Assembly: GCA_039821145.1 (NCBI GenBank)
Contig: JBCBOS010000014.1
Location: 165,299 to 229,298, forward strand
Origin: JBCCSZ01 sp039821145
Lineage (GTDB): Bacteria > Bacteroidota > Bacteroidia > Chitinophagales > Saprospiraceae
DNA: 64,000 nucleotides
Direction: 5' to 3'
The position numbers and the translations under genes are program-made. The first letter of the stretch is position 1. Each line of letters opens with the position of its first letter. The notes below the pieces were generated by a model that did no database searches, had not been told where the DNA came from, and saw only the letters and a list, made by a program, of their open reading frames with translations. Shown here one piece after another: positions 55,541 through 63,658 of the stretch.

Positions 55541-56533
55541 TTATTGAGAACTCAATAGCGTTTCCAAAACAGTCAGAGCCTTCCGACTCTTCAAAGACTC
55601 TCCGGCTTCTGCAATGCAGTCCTCTAGACTCTGCTCGGGCTTGATGCAATGAATGGCCAGTCCGGCATTGCTGCTCACCACATCAAACTGGGCTTGGGTG
55701 CATTCGTTGCGCAATACATTCTGGAAAATCGTTGCGGCCTCTTCCACGGTATCTCCTCCAAACAAATCTTCCTGCCGATAGCGTTTCTTACCCAAATCCT
55801 CTGGGCTCAAGATTTGCTCCCCGCGATTGGTTCGCAGTTTGAAAGAGCCTGTTAGACTCACCTCGTCGTAGCCGTCCATGGCGTAGACAATGGCAAACTG
55901 TCGCTCGGTTTGTTGCAAAATGTATTCGTAAATGCGGGACAATCCTAAATTGAAAACCCCCAGCAAATTGTACTTGGGTTTGCAGGGATTCACCAGTGGT
56001 CCCAACATATTGAAAAATGTCTTGACGCGCAACTGTCGGCGAATGGGCGCCACCGTTTTCATGGCAGGGTGAAAGAGCGGAGCGTGAAAAAAGCAAATAT
56101 TAGCTTCTTCCAATTGGCGCTTCAACACGTCCTCCTCATTGGTAAATTGATAGCCCAAGGATTCGAGCACATTGGAACTCCCGCAGGCAGAAGACACCCC
56201 GTAATTGCCATGCTTGGTCACCTTGTACCCCGCGCCAGCCACGACGAAAGAAGAGAGCGTAGAGATATTGAAAGTATTTTTTCCATCTCCTCCCGTCCCC
56301 ACGATGTCCACCGTTTCTTGCTGGCCCAAATCGACCGAGCGGCAAAGCTCCAGGAGTGCATCCCGAAAGCCCAGCAATTCTTCCACCGAGATGGAACGCA
56401 TCAGGTAGACGGTGACAAAGGCCGAAATCTGCGCTTCGTTGTATTTGTTGTTGGCAATGTTGACCAAAATCTCTCGGGCTTCTTCGCGCGACAGTTTTTT
56501 GTGGTCAAACAAATGTGTCAAAATTTCTTTCAT
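55541..56533 (-). CDS. trpD: Anthranilate phosphoribosyltransferase
   Basis: 330 residues, separate from TrpG (no fusion). PRPP-binding VDIVGTGGDGKNTFNIST, KHGNYGVSSACGSSNVLE, RRQLRVKTFFNMLGPLVNP, and DGYDEVSLTG. It adds the phosphoribosyl group to anthranilate. It starts 14 bases after trpG. Confidence 0.97.
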   Translation of the reverse strand: MKEILTHLFDHKKLSREEAREILVNIANNKYNEAQISAFVTVYLMRSISVEELLGFRDALLELCRSVDLGQQETVDIVGTGGDGKNTFNISTLSSFVVAGAGYKVTKHGNYGVSSACGSSNVLESLGYQFTNEEDVLKRQLEEANICFFHAPLFHPAMKTVAPIRRQLRVKTFFNMLGPLVNPCKPKYNLLGVFNLGLSRIYEYILQQTERQFAIVYAMDGYDEVSLTGSFKLRTNRGEQILSPEDLGKKRYRQEDLFGGDTVEEAATIFQNVLRNECTQAQFDVVSSNAGLAIHCIKPEQSLEDCIAEAGESLKSRKALTVLETLLSSQ

Positions 56534-56547
56534 GTTTGGGTGCTTGC

Positions 56548-57159
56548 TTAGTGAACAGATGGGACTTGCTGTCGTTGCTGAAACTGGCGGGCTTCTTTCA
56601 AAAAGTTTTGAAGCATCTCTTTGCCATGATCCGTCAAAATGCTTTCGGGATGAAACTGCACGCCTTTAACGTGATAAGTTTTGTGTCGCAAAGACATGAT
56701 GGTGTCTTCTGAGTCCACAGAGGTGACCAAGAGTTCATCGGGAAATCCCTTGCGATCCACCACCCAGGAGTGATAGCGCCCCACCGTAAATGAGTTGGGC
56801 AATTCGTCGAACAAAACCTCCGATGGATCAGTGACGACGATGGAAGTGGCAATGCCGTGGTAGACCTTGGTCAGGTTAAGCAATTGTCCGCCAAAAGCTT
56901 CTCCAATGGCTTGCTGCCCCAGACAAACACCAAAGATGGACTTGCTCGGTGCATATCGCTTGATGAGTTCGGGCATGATGCCAGCTTGGGATGGAATGCC
57001 GGGGCCGGGAGACAATACAATGGTATCGTAAGCATCTACCTCCTCCAGACTGATGGCATCGTTGCGAAACACATCCATTGGCTCATCGCAGATTTCCCGA
57101 AGGTACTGAACGAGGTTGTAGGTAAAAGAATCGTAATTGTCGAGTACGAGAATTTTCAT
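56548..57159 (-). CDS. trpG: Anthranilate synthase glutamine amidotransferase subunit
   Basis: 203 residues. Class I amidotransferase: LDNYDSFTYNLVQYL, LSPGPGIPSQAG, nucleophile Cys in FGVCLGQQAIGEAFGG, and the His-Glu pair in VQFHPESILT. It supplies ammonia to TrpE; it may also serve PabB. Gap of 12 bases behind trpE and 14 before trpD. Confidence 0.96.
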   Translation of the reverse strand: MKILVLDNYDSFTYNLVQYLREICDEPMDVFRNDAISLEEVDAYDTIVLSPGPGIPSQAGIMPELIKRYAPSKSIFGVCLGQQAIGEAFGGQLLNLTKVYHGIATSIVVTDPSEVLFDELPNSFTVGRYHSWVVDRKGFPDELLVTSVDSEDTIMSLRHKTYHVKGVQFHPESILTDHGKEMLQNFLKEARQFQQRQQVPSVH

Positions 57160-57171
57160 TGTCTCTTGTTT

Positions 57172-58605
57172 TTAAATGTGTTGTGCCTCTACGAGAGCCT
57201 TTGTCAATGCCCCCAATTTGTTGTTGACTTCCTGCAGTTCTTTCTCCTCATCACTGGCCGCCACAATGCCCGCACCCGCCTGGTAGTACAGCGTATTGTC
57301 ACAGCTCATGAACGAACGGATGACAATGGCCTGGTTCATGTCGCCATTGAAGTTGATGATGCCGATGCCACCACCATAAAAGCCGCGGTTTTGGTTTTCG
57401 TACTGGTCAATCAACTCAATGGCTTTGTACTTGGGCGCACCAGATAAGGTACCTGCCGGAAAAGTATCTCCAAAAATTCGAATGGCATTGGTCCCTTCCT
57501 CCATCTCCCCCTCGACTCTGGATACCAAGTGGATGACATGGCTGAAAAATTGAATGTCTTTCAATTCCTTGACGCGCACCGCCTTGGTATGCCGCCCCAA
57601 ATCGTTGCGGGCCAAATCCACCAGCATGATGTGCTCGGCATTTTCCTTCGGGTCATGCGCCAACTCCTGGGCCTTTTTGCGGTCCTCCTCATCGTCCCCC
57701 GTTCGGCGGTAGGTACCCGCGATGGGATTCACACTGGCCGTATTGCCTTTGATGACCATCTGTGCCTCCGGAGAAGAACCAAATATTTTGTAACTGCCGT
57801 AATCGAAATAAAATAGGTAAGGCGATGGATTGATGGAGCGAAGCAAGCGGTAGACCTGGAAGTCATCGCCTTTGAAGCGACGAGAGAACTGCCGGGAGAA
57901 AACAATTTGAAAAACATCTCCCAAATGACAATGCTCCTTGCCCTTGCGCACCAAATATTTGAACTCCTCATCCGTCAAGTTGCTCTGCTCCTCCCCTTCC
58001 AACTGAAAATTGTAAGTCCCAAAAGTAGGACTGCTGATCAAGGTCTCAATCCGATCCATCCCAGAGGCTTGGTCGCCGTACAAATTCTCCACGATGAACA
58101 ACTCATCCTTGAAGTGATTGATGGCAATGATGTAGCGATACAGTTGGTAATTGATGTCGGGTTGGTCGGTCTTGCGCTTGTCGGGATCAAATCGGAGGGT
58201 ATCGAAATACTGATAGGCGTCGAAAGAAGTGTGGCCAAAAAAGCCATTGACACCGCCGTACTCATCGCCATCGCCCATTTCAAATTGCTGGACAAATTCC
58301 TGAAAAAGCGTGGGAATGTCTGCACTGACATCGGATGGACTGCTGTGGCGCTCTCCGTTGGGATACCAGCGTTGGATCACAAAATTTTGCACCTGAAAGC
58401 CTGCAATGGGCGCTGCCCCGATGAAGGAAAAGCAGTTTTCTTTGCTCCGAAAATCGGTGCTTTCCAAAAGTACCGAACTGGCAAATTGGTCCCTCAACTT
58501 GAGGTAGATGCTGACGGGTGTCATGGTATCGGCCAGCATCCGCCGGACCTTGATCCGAAGGCGAAATTTTTGTTGCTGAGTAGAAGATGTCGTTGCAGAT
58601 TCCAT
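57172..58605 (-). CDS. trpE: Anthranilate synthase component I
   Basis: 477 residues. A feedback-site-like element is in the N-terminal part (VLLESTDFRSKENCFSFIGA). Chorismate-binding blocks: QIVFSRQFSRRFKGDDFQVY, LFYFDYGSYKIFGSSPEAQM, NPIAGTYRRTGDDEEDRKKA, EHIMLVDLARNDLGRHTKAV, FPAGTLSGAPKYKAIELID and YGGGIGIINFNGDMNQAI. It makes anthranilate from chorismate with TrpG. First gene of the operon and preceded by the leader and attenuator. Confidence 0.97.
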   Translation of the reverse strand: MESATTSSTQQQKFRLRIKVRRMLADTMTPVSIYLKLRDQFASSVLLESTDFRSKENCFSFIGAAPIAGFQVQNFVIQRWYPNGERHSSPSDVSADIPTLFQEFVQQFEMGDGDEYGGVNGFFGHTSFDAYQYFDTLRFDPDKRKTDQPDINYQLYRYIIAINHFKDELFIVENLYGDQASGMDRIETLISSPTFGTYNFQLEGEEQSNLTDEEFKYLVRKGKEHCHLGDVFQIVFSRQFSRRFKGDDFQVYRLLRSINPSPYLFYFDYGSYKIFGSSPEAQMVIKGNTASVNPIAGTYRRTGDDEEDRKKAQELAHDPKENAEHIMLVDLARNDLGRHTKAVRVKELKDIQFFSHVIHLVSRVEGEMEEGTNAIRIFGDTFPAGTLSGAPKYKAIELIDQYENQNRGFYGGGIGIINFNGDMNQAIVIRSFMSCDNTLYYQAGAGIVAASDEEKELQEVNNKLGALTKALVEAQHI

Positions 58606-58680
58606 CTGTATGAGTTTAGGTTTTCCTTTTCATTCTATGCAAAAGAGTGTCCAGAAGCAAAAGCCCCAAAAGCCCTGCCT

Positions 58681-58705
58681 GTCAATTCCATTATTTCCAA
58701 TTGAC
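58681..58705 (-). other. Second stem-loop in the trpE 5' leader
   Basis: GTCAATT and AATTGAC pair over an 11-base loop, between the attenuator hairpin and trpE. There is no T tract. Its role is unknown. Confidence 0.35.
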
Positions 58706-58723
58706 TCTTTGTATGCGAAAATG

Positions 58724-58762
58724 TCAAGCGGCTTGCCGAAAGATGATCGACAAGCCGCTTGA
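58724..58762 (-). promoter_or_regulatory. trp attenuator hairpin
   Basis: A perfect 12-bp stem, TCAAGCGGCTTG paired with CAAGCCGCTTGA, has a 15-base loop and is followed on the minus strand by CATTTTCGC, a short T tract. It sits between the leader ORF stop (58795) and trpE (58605). In the attenuation model it is the terminator that forms when tryptophan is plentiful. The weak T tract means partial termination or help from Rho. Confidence 0.7.
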
Positions 58763-58794
58763 ATGATGAAGATGTTGCATACAGAGTAGTGCAC

Positions 58795-58857
58795 TCATTC
58801 GGTTGTCGAATCAGCCAGGCACCACCACCAATTTTTTGTATGCAAATTATGATTCAT
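58795..58857 (-). CDS. trpL: trp leader peptide with three consecutive Trp codons
   Basis: A 20-codon frame from the ATG at 58857 to a TGA at 58795: MNHNLHTKN, then WWW at codons 10-12 (58830-58822), then CLADSTTE. It begins about 25 bases after a consensus -7 element and ends 33 bases before the attenuator hairpin. Codons 5-7 (58845-58837) are perfectly complementary over 9 bases to 58783-58775. A ribosome stalled on the Trp codons would open that pairing. Design equals the classical trpL of enteric bacteria, although the peptide is unrelated in sequence. Confidence 0.8.
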   Translation of the reverse strand: MNHNLHTKNWWWCLADSTTE

Positions 58858-58881
58858 GTCGTTGTTTGCGTTCTATTGCCT

Positions 58882-58913
58882 CAAATATAATGGGAAAGAA
58901 AGCAAAAAAGCAA
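58882..58913 (-). promoter_or_regulatory. trp operon promoter
   Basis: On the minus strand TTG (58913-58911), 21 bases, TATATTTG (58889-58882). This fits the Bacteroidota consensus. Transcription would start near 58875, about 18 bases before the leader ATG. It sits just behind the stop of the SprB-like gene (58945). Confidence 0.65.
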
Positions 58914-58944
58914 GTCAGTGCTTCAAATTTGTTTCGCAAACTGG

Positions 58945-59280
58945 TCAATCTCCCGAATCCGAGCAGTCGGCAGCATTCAAAACTTCGATGGATTGGCAGA
59001 CCTCTGCGGCCACCTTTCCATTGCCATCCTGCAACGTCAGACAATACGCCCCTGCTGGCAATCGGCCATTTTCATACTCTTTGTCCCCATCAGAAATGAT
59101 CAATTCTCCTGGGAATACAAACTTCGTACTGTAAGCAATCTCCACCTCGAAGGTGCCATTGGCCATTCCCTGGCATTGGATGTGTTGGGCCTTGACCGAA
59201 AGGCTGGCCGTTTGCGCCGGTTCGACAGGATTGGCAGTGCCCATGATCCACAGGCTACAAAGCAGAAAGATGGCTTTCAT
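58945..59280 (-). CDS. Small secreted protein with one SprB-like module
   Basis: 111 residues from the ATG at 59280, which opens a signal peptide (MKAIFLLCSLWIMGTANP). The mature part matches the outline of a single SprB repeat: a Cys start (IQCQGMANGTFEVEI), a middle strand, and LPAGAYCLTLQDGNGKVAAE. It ends CSDSGD without a sorting domain. Probably exported; function unknown. It lies directly upstream of the trp promoter on the same strand, with only about 30 bases between. Confidence 0.6.
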   Translation of the reverse strand: MKAIFLLCSLWIMGTANPVEPAQTASLSVKAQHIQCQGMANGTFEVEIAYSTKFVFPGELIISDGDKEYENGRLPAGAYCLTLQDGNGKVAAEVCQSIEVLNAADCSDSGD

Positions 59281-59382
59281 GTAAAAGAGGTTTGGCGTTG
59301 GCAAATGAGGGGGAGTGCAGAGAGGGGGAAGTTGATACTTGCAAAGATGCAAATACCAAACCAAGTCAAACTACCTTTGTAC

Positions 59383-60417
59383 TCATCGACCTGCCTCAGC
59401 CTGGGCAGTGAGACTGGGATGGAGAATTTTGAAGACCATTTCCTTGAGCAACTCTCCGCCGTCTACACTGTCGTTGTCCACCCCTTTGGCTCGCAGGTCA
59501 TAGGTCTTCAGAATGTGAATGACCTGCTGTACCCTGGACAAATTGTATTGACGCATGGCTGCCCGGTACTCTCTCAAAAAGTAGGTAGAGCGGAGTTTGA
59601 GCGCCTTGACCACATCAGACTCAGGAGAATTTCTCAAATAATGGAGCATGTAGATTTTGCTGAAGTAATTGTACAAGGCCCCGGTGACCATTACCAAGGG
59701 ATGCTTTTTTGGATTGGCGATGAAGTTGTTGACAATGCGATTGGCCTTGAGCACATCCATTTGCCCCAGCGCCTTTTGCAGTTCAAAGACATTGTACTCT
59801 TTGCTGATGCCGATGTTTTCCTGCACCTCCTTTTCCGTCACCTGCGTGCCCGCCTGTAAGTTGAGTGCCAACTTGTCCAATTCGTTGGAGATGCGAGACA
59901 AATCCGTCCCCAGGTATTCAGCCACCAATTCGGCAGCGCCCTCTGTGATGTTGAGTTTTTTGTCCCGGAGATACCCAATGATCCAATCGGGCACTTGGTT
60001 GTCGTACAATCGCTTGGATTCGAAAACGACGGCCTTGGATTTGAGGGCCTTGGCCAGTTTGGTGCGAGCGTCGAAGCGCTTGTATTTGTAGCAGATCAAG
60101 AAAATAGTAGTCGCCACTGGTTTCTCAATGTAGGAAATCAAGTCGGCCAATCCCCTCATGTCCTGTGCCTCTTTCAAAATGACCACCTGGTGAGGGGCCA
60201 TCATCGGGTAGCGGCAGGCAGTATCGATGATCGTCTTGGCCTCGCTGTCCTTGCCATAGAAGACCATTTGGTTGAAAGAGCGTTCGGCCTCCGACAGGAT
60301 GTTTTCTTCCATGTACTTGCACAGCAGATCGATGTAGTGGGCCTCGTCGCCATGGAAAAAGTAGATGGGAGCGTATTTTTTGGCCTTGAGATCTTTTAGT
60401 ATGTCTTTGTACGTCAT
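59383..60417 (-). CDS. holA: DNA polymerase III delta subunit
   Basis: 344 residues from the ATG at 60417 (MTYKDILKDLKAKKYAPIYF). Delta-type blocks: FFHGDEAHYIDLLCKYMEEN, RYPMMAPHQVVILKEAQDM, FESKRLYDNQVPDWIIGYL, AAELVAEYLGTDLSRISNELDKL (in part), ENIGISKEYNVFELQKALGQ. It opens the sliding clamp in the clamp loader. It starts 7 bases after the GH13 stop, so they share a transcript. Confidence 0.93.
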   Translation of the reverse strand: MTYKDILKDLKAKKYAPIYFFHGDEAHYIDLLCKYMEENILSEAERSFNQMVFYGKDSEAKTIIDTACRYPMMAPHQVVILKEAQDMRGLADLISYIEKPVATTIFLICYKYKRFDARTKLAKALKSKAVVFESKRLYDNQVPDWIIGYLRDKKLNITEGAAELVAEYLGTDLSRISNELDKLALNLQAGTQVTEKEVQENIGISKEYNVFELQKALGQMDVLKANRIVNNFIANPKKHPLVMVTGALYNYFSKIYMLHYLRNSPESDVVKALKLRSTYFLREYRAAMRQYNLSRVQQVIHILKTYDLRAKGVDNDSVDGGELLKEMVFKILHPSLTAQAEAGR

Positions 60418-60424
60418 GCTGTTG

Positions 60425-62431
60425 TCATTTGCGCAATTCCAACCAAAGTGTGGTATTCCGGTCGATCTCGATCTTGTCGATCTGGGAAAGTTGGCGGTCA
60501 GAAGTGATGTCATAGGCTTGGCGGAAGTCCTTCATCATCTCCACATAACGCTTCGTATCCACACTTTGTGGCTGATCGCTCGAATTGGTCAAGACAAGAA
60601 TGGTGCGTTTGTCATCGTAGCGGAAGAAGGCGTAGATGTCGTTTTGCGGGACATACTGCATCAGTTTGCCATCTTGCAAAGCAGTGCATGTCCGACGGTA
60701 TGTCAACAAGCGCTGAACGTATTCGAATGCCTCCTGCTCCGCTGGGGTCCGCCCTGCTTTGGTAAACTTGTTCGTCGGGTCTTGCGCCCAACCACCGGGA
60801 AAGTCCCTTCGCCCTCCTTCTCCAAATGCTCCTCCGGCACCCGTCATCAGGATTTCCGTTCCATAATACATACAGGGGATTCCCCGGATGCTCAACAACA
60901 AGGCCATTCCACTTTTGAATTTGTTGTAGTCCTCTCCAATGGCCGTGTAGACCCGTTGCAAGTCGTGATTGTCTAAAAAGAGCACATTCCGATAGGGGTC
61001 GTCGTATACAAAGTCCTTGGCCAGGGTGTAGTAGATTCGGGAAAGGCCCTCTGTCCAGCCCTGCTTTCGCTGCAAGGACTCCAAGATGGCATAGTGCAGT
61101 TGAAAATCTGTGACGGCTGGCAGGTGGGAGTCAAAAATGCCTTTGGTCAGTCGGTTGTTGCCCGTGAAGTACGATTGCACCATGACGCCATGTACCCAGG
61201 TCTCTCCAAAAAGTCCCAGTTTGGGGTATTCCGACTGAATGCTCTGCGCCCATTCGGATGAAAATTTGGCATCTGGATAAGCGTATGTGTCGATGCGATA
61301 GGCATCGTGACCAGCATACTCTGTCCACCAGATGTTGTTTTGCAAAAGATAGTTGGCAACGTGCGGATTTTCTTGGTTGAGGTCTGGCATGTGGGTATCA
61401 AACCAGGCATTGACCATTTGGTCCCGATCGGAAGGAGCCGCGTAGGGGTCCATGATGGTCGTGGCGCGGTAGGACGTCTTCCGAAATTCATCAAATTGGT
61501 GAATCCAATCTTCTGACGGCAAGTCGCGAATCATCCAATGCTGATCTCCCACGTGATTGTGGACAATGTCCATGACCACTTTCATGCCTCTTTTGTGGCA
61601 TTGCTCGACCAGCTCAACATAATCTTCGTTGGTCCCCATTCGGGGGTCGATTTGGTAGTGGTTGGAAATGGCATATCCGTGATAAGACTCATAGGGTTGG
61701 TTGTTTTCCAAGACGGGATTGAGCCAGAGGGCCGTCACTCCCAAGTCTTGCAAATAGTCCAGTTTTTGGATGATTCCTTTCAGGTCTCCCCCATGGCGAA
61801 AGGCAAACTTTCCGCGATCGATCCCCATTTGTTGCATGCCACTGACCTCATCATTGGTGGCATCTCCATTGGCGAATCGGTCGGGCATGATCAGGTAGAT
61901 GCAATCGGCATTGGTCAGACCTTGTGCCTTGGCTGTGGAGCGGCGTTCCCGCAGTTCATAATCGTACACCCGCACATCATCCCCTCTGGTCAGCACAATC
62001 TTAAAGGGTCCGGCGATTGCCTCTGGTCCCACTTCTATTTTGACAAAAAGATAATTCGGATTGTCCAGGCTTTCCACCTGTTTGATGGTGACCCCTTTGT
62101 GCTTGATGGATACGCGGTAGCCTTTGATGAGCCGGTCGTAGATGATGAGTTCAAAACTTGGGTTCTTCATGCCGACCCACCAAAAGGGAGGGACCATTTT
62201 GCGTTCGCCAAAGGATGTTCCATCAGGAACCCGTTTGCGATAAACGGCCTCCTGGACACCTTCTGGAAAGCGTTCGAAAGCAGGGTCCTCTTCTTCGGTG
62301 ATGAGTGTATCAACTGGTTCTGGAAGCTCTTTTGCTGCTTCGACCTTGGCCTGGTCTACTTTGGGCGTGCAAGAAGGCAAAAAGGATAGTCCGATCAATA
62401 GACAGAGGGCCAAGAGGCAATGATGTCGCAT
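60425..62431 (-). CDS. GH13 alpha-amylase family lipoprotein (neopullulanase/cyclomaltodextrinase-like)
   Basis: 668 residues from the ATG at 62431, opening a lipoprotein signal (LLALCLLIGLSFLPSC). An N-terminal beta domain (WWVGMKNPSFELIIYDRLIK) precedes the barrel: DCIYLIMPDRFANGD, MKVVMDIVHNHVGDQHW, nucleophile Asp in AYRIDTYAYPDA, acid/base Glu in LGLFGETWVHG, third Asp in VLFLDNHDLQR, and MYYGTEILMTG. It hydrolyses alpha-glucans or maltodextrins; SusA-like location at the periplasm or outer membrane is inferred. No SusC/SusD pair is present here. Confidence 0.93.
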   Translation of the reverse strand: MRHHCLLALCLLIGLSFLPSCTPKVDQAKVEAAKELPEPVDTLITEEEDPAFERFPEGVQEAVYRKRVPDGTSFGERKMVPPFWWVGMKNPSFELIIYDRLIKGYRVSIKHKGVTIKQVESLDNPNYLFVKIEVGPEAIAGPFKIVLTRGDDVRVYDYELRERRSTAKAQGLTNADCIYLIMPDRFANGDATNDEVSGMQQMGIDRGKFAFRHGGDLKGIIQKLDYLQDLGVTALWLNPVLENNQPYESYHGYAISNHYQIDPRMGTNEDYVELVEQCHKRGMKVVMDIVHNHVGDQHWMIRDLPSEDWIHQFDEFRKTSYRATTIMDPYAAPSDRDQMVNAWFDTHMPDLNQENPHVANYLLQNNIWWTEYAGHDAYRIDTYAYPDAKFSSEWAQSIQSEYPKLGLFGETWVHGVMVQSYFTGNNRLTKGIFDSHLPAVTDFQLHYAILESLQRKQGWTEGLSRIYYTLAKDFVYDDPYRNVLFLDNHDLQRVYTAIGEDYNKFKSGMALLLSIRGIPCMYYGTEILMTGAGGAFGEGGRRDFPGGWAQDPTNKFTKAGRTPAEQEAFEYVQRLLTYRRTCTALQDGKLMQYVPQNDIYAFFRYDDKRTILVLTNSSDQPQSVDTKRYVEMMKDFRQAYDITSDRQLSQIDKIEIDRNTTLWLELRK

Positions 62432-62486
62432 TTTGAACAAAGTTTTGTCTTTGAAGCTGTTGGGCAACTTCCAAAAAAATTTCATC

Positions 62487-62494
62487 CAAAAGTA
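62487..62494 (-). promoter_or_regulatory. Candidate -7 element for the GH13-holA transcript
   Basis: TACTTTTG on the minus strand matches TAnnTTTG; the leader would be about 50 bases. No -33 box at the right spacing was seen. Confidence 0.42.
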
Positions 62495-62639
62495 GCACAT
62501 TTGAATGAGATTTCAGCTTTCGTTTGACCTTATGCTGTATCTCTCTGTCTATCAGTTGGTTGTCACCAATTGTAAGAAATTCATTACAAGTACTTCTCAA
62601 GGGTTTGCGACGCCTAAGCAGTTTTGATGCAGAAAACAA

Positions 62640-62728
62640 TGGTGAGAATGGAGGAATTCAAATCCCCTGTGTATCAGACGTACCGGATTTACAGTCCGGC
62701 GCAACTCCACCATCGTTGCCGCATTCCC
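62640..62728 (-). tRNA. tRNA-Tyr (GTA)
   Basis: Acceptor GGGAATG pairs with CATTCTC; D stem GCAAC/GTTGC; anticodon stem CCGGA/TCCGG with loop CTGTAAA (anticodon GTA); a 15-base variable arm as expected for bacterial tRNA-Tyr; T loop TTTGAAT; CCA encoded. Last tRNA of the cluster. Confidence 0.92.
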
Positions 62729-62733
62729 TGGAG

Positions 62734-62809
62734 AGGCTACAATCAGAATCGAACTGATATTCAATGAGGTTTGCAATCTCATCCCGACGCCAATATTGGG
62801 TATGTGGCC
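62734..62809 (-). tRNA. tRNA-Cys (GCA), CCA not encoded
   Basis: Anticodon loop TTGCAAA (GCA); T arm ATCAG-TTCGATT-CTGAT; discriminator U73 as expected for Cys. Irregular points: acceptor GGCCACA against TGTAGCC leaves a C4-A69 mismatch, the anticodon stem closes with an A-C mismatch, and the 3' end is followed by CTC rather than CCA. Confidence 0.8.
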
Positions 62810-62812
62810 GAT

Positions 62813-62896
62813 TGGCAGCAGATAAAGGAATCGAACCCTCATCCCAAGAGATGGCCAGGTTTTCAAGACCTGTTTGCACCCTGTGCGCTATCTGCT
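62813..62896 (-). tRNA. tRNA-Ser (TGA)
   Basis: Acceptor AGCAGAT/ATCTGCT perfect; anticodon stem CAGGT/ACCTG with loop CTTGAAA (TGA); long variable arm; T loop TTCGATT; discriminator G and encoded CCA. Confidence 0.92.
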
Positions 62897-62901
62897 GTGT
62901 G

Positions 62902-62984
62902 AGGAAAGCAGTGGACTCGAACCACACTCCCGTAAGAGCAAGCAGTTTAGCAAACTGTTTCGGCACCTCGCCGATTTACTTTCC
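62902..62984 (-). tRNA. tRNA-Ser (GCT), CCA not encoded
   Basis: Acceptor GGAAAGT/GCTTTCC; D stem TCGG/CCGA; anticodon loop TTGCTAA (GCT); long variable arm; T loop TTCGAGT. The discriminator is U rather than the usual G of Ser tRNAs, and CAC follows instead of CCA. Confidence 0.82.
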
Positions 62985-62985
62985 A

Positions 62986-63060
62986 TGGTGGCGACTTGGG
63001 ACTTGAACCCATTTCTTTGGCTTTTCAGACCAACGCTTTTACCACTTAAGCTAAGTCACC
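62986..63060 (-). tRNA. tRNA-Phe (GAA)
   Basis: Acceptor GGTGACT/AGTCGCC; anticodon stem TTGGT/GCCAA with loop CTGAAAA (GAA); T arm TGGG-TTCAAGT-CCCA; discriminator A and encoded CCA. First tRNA of the second group. Confidence 0.92.
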
Positions 63061-63228
63061 ATCAAGAGCGTGTTTGGGAATTTGGTCTTTGCGGCGATTT
63101 GTTCAATTATTTGTTTAGACGACGCCTCAAAATCGGAGTTTAGCCGTAGCTAAATGAGACTTTTGGGAAGGAAGTATCAACGAATAAGTGTACAAATAAG
63201 CCTAATGATTAAATCCCAAACGGGCTCT
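63061..63228. other. Spacer between tRNA groups
   Basis: The 325-base gap 63061-63385 between tRNA-Phe and tRNA-Leu (TAA) contains the terminator at 63229-63265 and no gene. No consensus promoter for the second group was found in 63061-63228. Confidence 0.45.
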
Positions 63229-63265
63229 AAAAAAGTCCCCTGCCGAATTGACGACAGAGGACTTT
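63229..63265 (-). terminator. Intrinsic terminator of the first tRNA group
   Basis: On the minus strand, AAAGTCCTCTG pairs with CAGGGGACTTT (one bulge) around a loop of about 11 bases, followed by TTTTTT. It ends the Ile-Lys-Trp-Leu-Leu transcript about 120 bases after its last tRNA. Confidence 0.8.
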
Positions 63266-63385
63266 CAAGCATACAATGCCATTCACTGTCCTATGTCGCT
63301 GAGCAGCAACTGAAGGAGGAAAAATGATCTATACAACTTGTGATCATGTTTTGACAACTTTTACAACAATCAAATGGTTCCGATG

Positions 63386-63472
63386 TGACCCTAGCAAGAT
63401 TCGAACTTGCACTCCCAATTCTGGGAACCGGGGCTTAAACCCGATGTGTCTACCCAATTCCACCATAGGGCC
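63386..63472 (-). tRNA. tRNA-Leu (TAA), CCA not encoded
   Basis: Acceptor GGCCCTA/TAGGGTC (one wobble); anticodon stem TCGGG/CCCGG with loop TTTAAGC (TAA); long variable arm; T arm GCAAG-TTCGAAT-CTTGC; discriminator A followed by CAT. Confidence 0.88.
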
Positions 63473-63473
63473 A

Positions 63474-63560
63474 TGGTACAGGTGGAGGGACTCGAACCCC
63501 CACGTCCTTTCGGACGCCAGATTCTAAATCTGGTGTGTCTGCCTATTTCACCACACCTGT
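63474..63560 (-). tRNA. tRNA-Leu (TAG)
   Basis: Acceptor ACAGGTG/CACCTGT perfect; anticodon stem CCAGA/TCTGG with loop TTTAGAA (TAG); variable arm with hairpin CGTCC...GGACG; T loop TTCGAGT; discriminator A and encoded CCA. Confidence 0.93.
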
Positions 63561-63570
63561 AGTTTGGTTG

Positions 63571-63644
63571 CACATCGCCCAAGACTCGAACTTGGATCGC
63601 TGGATTTGGAGTCCAGAAGGTTGCCAGTTACCAGACAGCGATGC
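63571..63644 (-). tRNA. tRNA-Trp (CCA anticodon), 3' CCA not encoded
   Basis: Acceptor GCATCGC/GCGATGT (one G-T pair); anticodon stem CTGGA/TCCAG with loop CTCCAAA (CCA); T arm CCAAG-TTCGAGT-CTTGG; discriminator G, as expected for Trp, followed by CAA. Confidence 0.9.
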
Positions 63645-63658
63645 ATACAAATGTTTTG

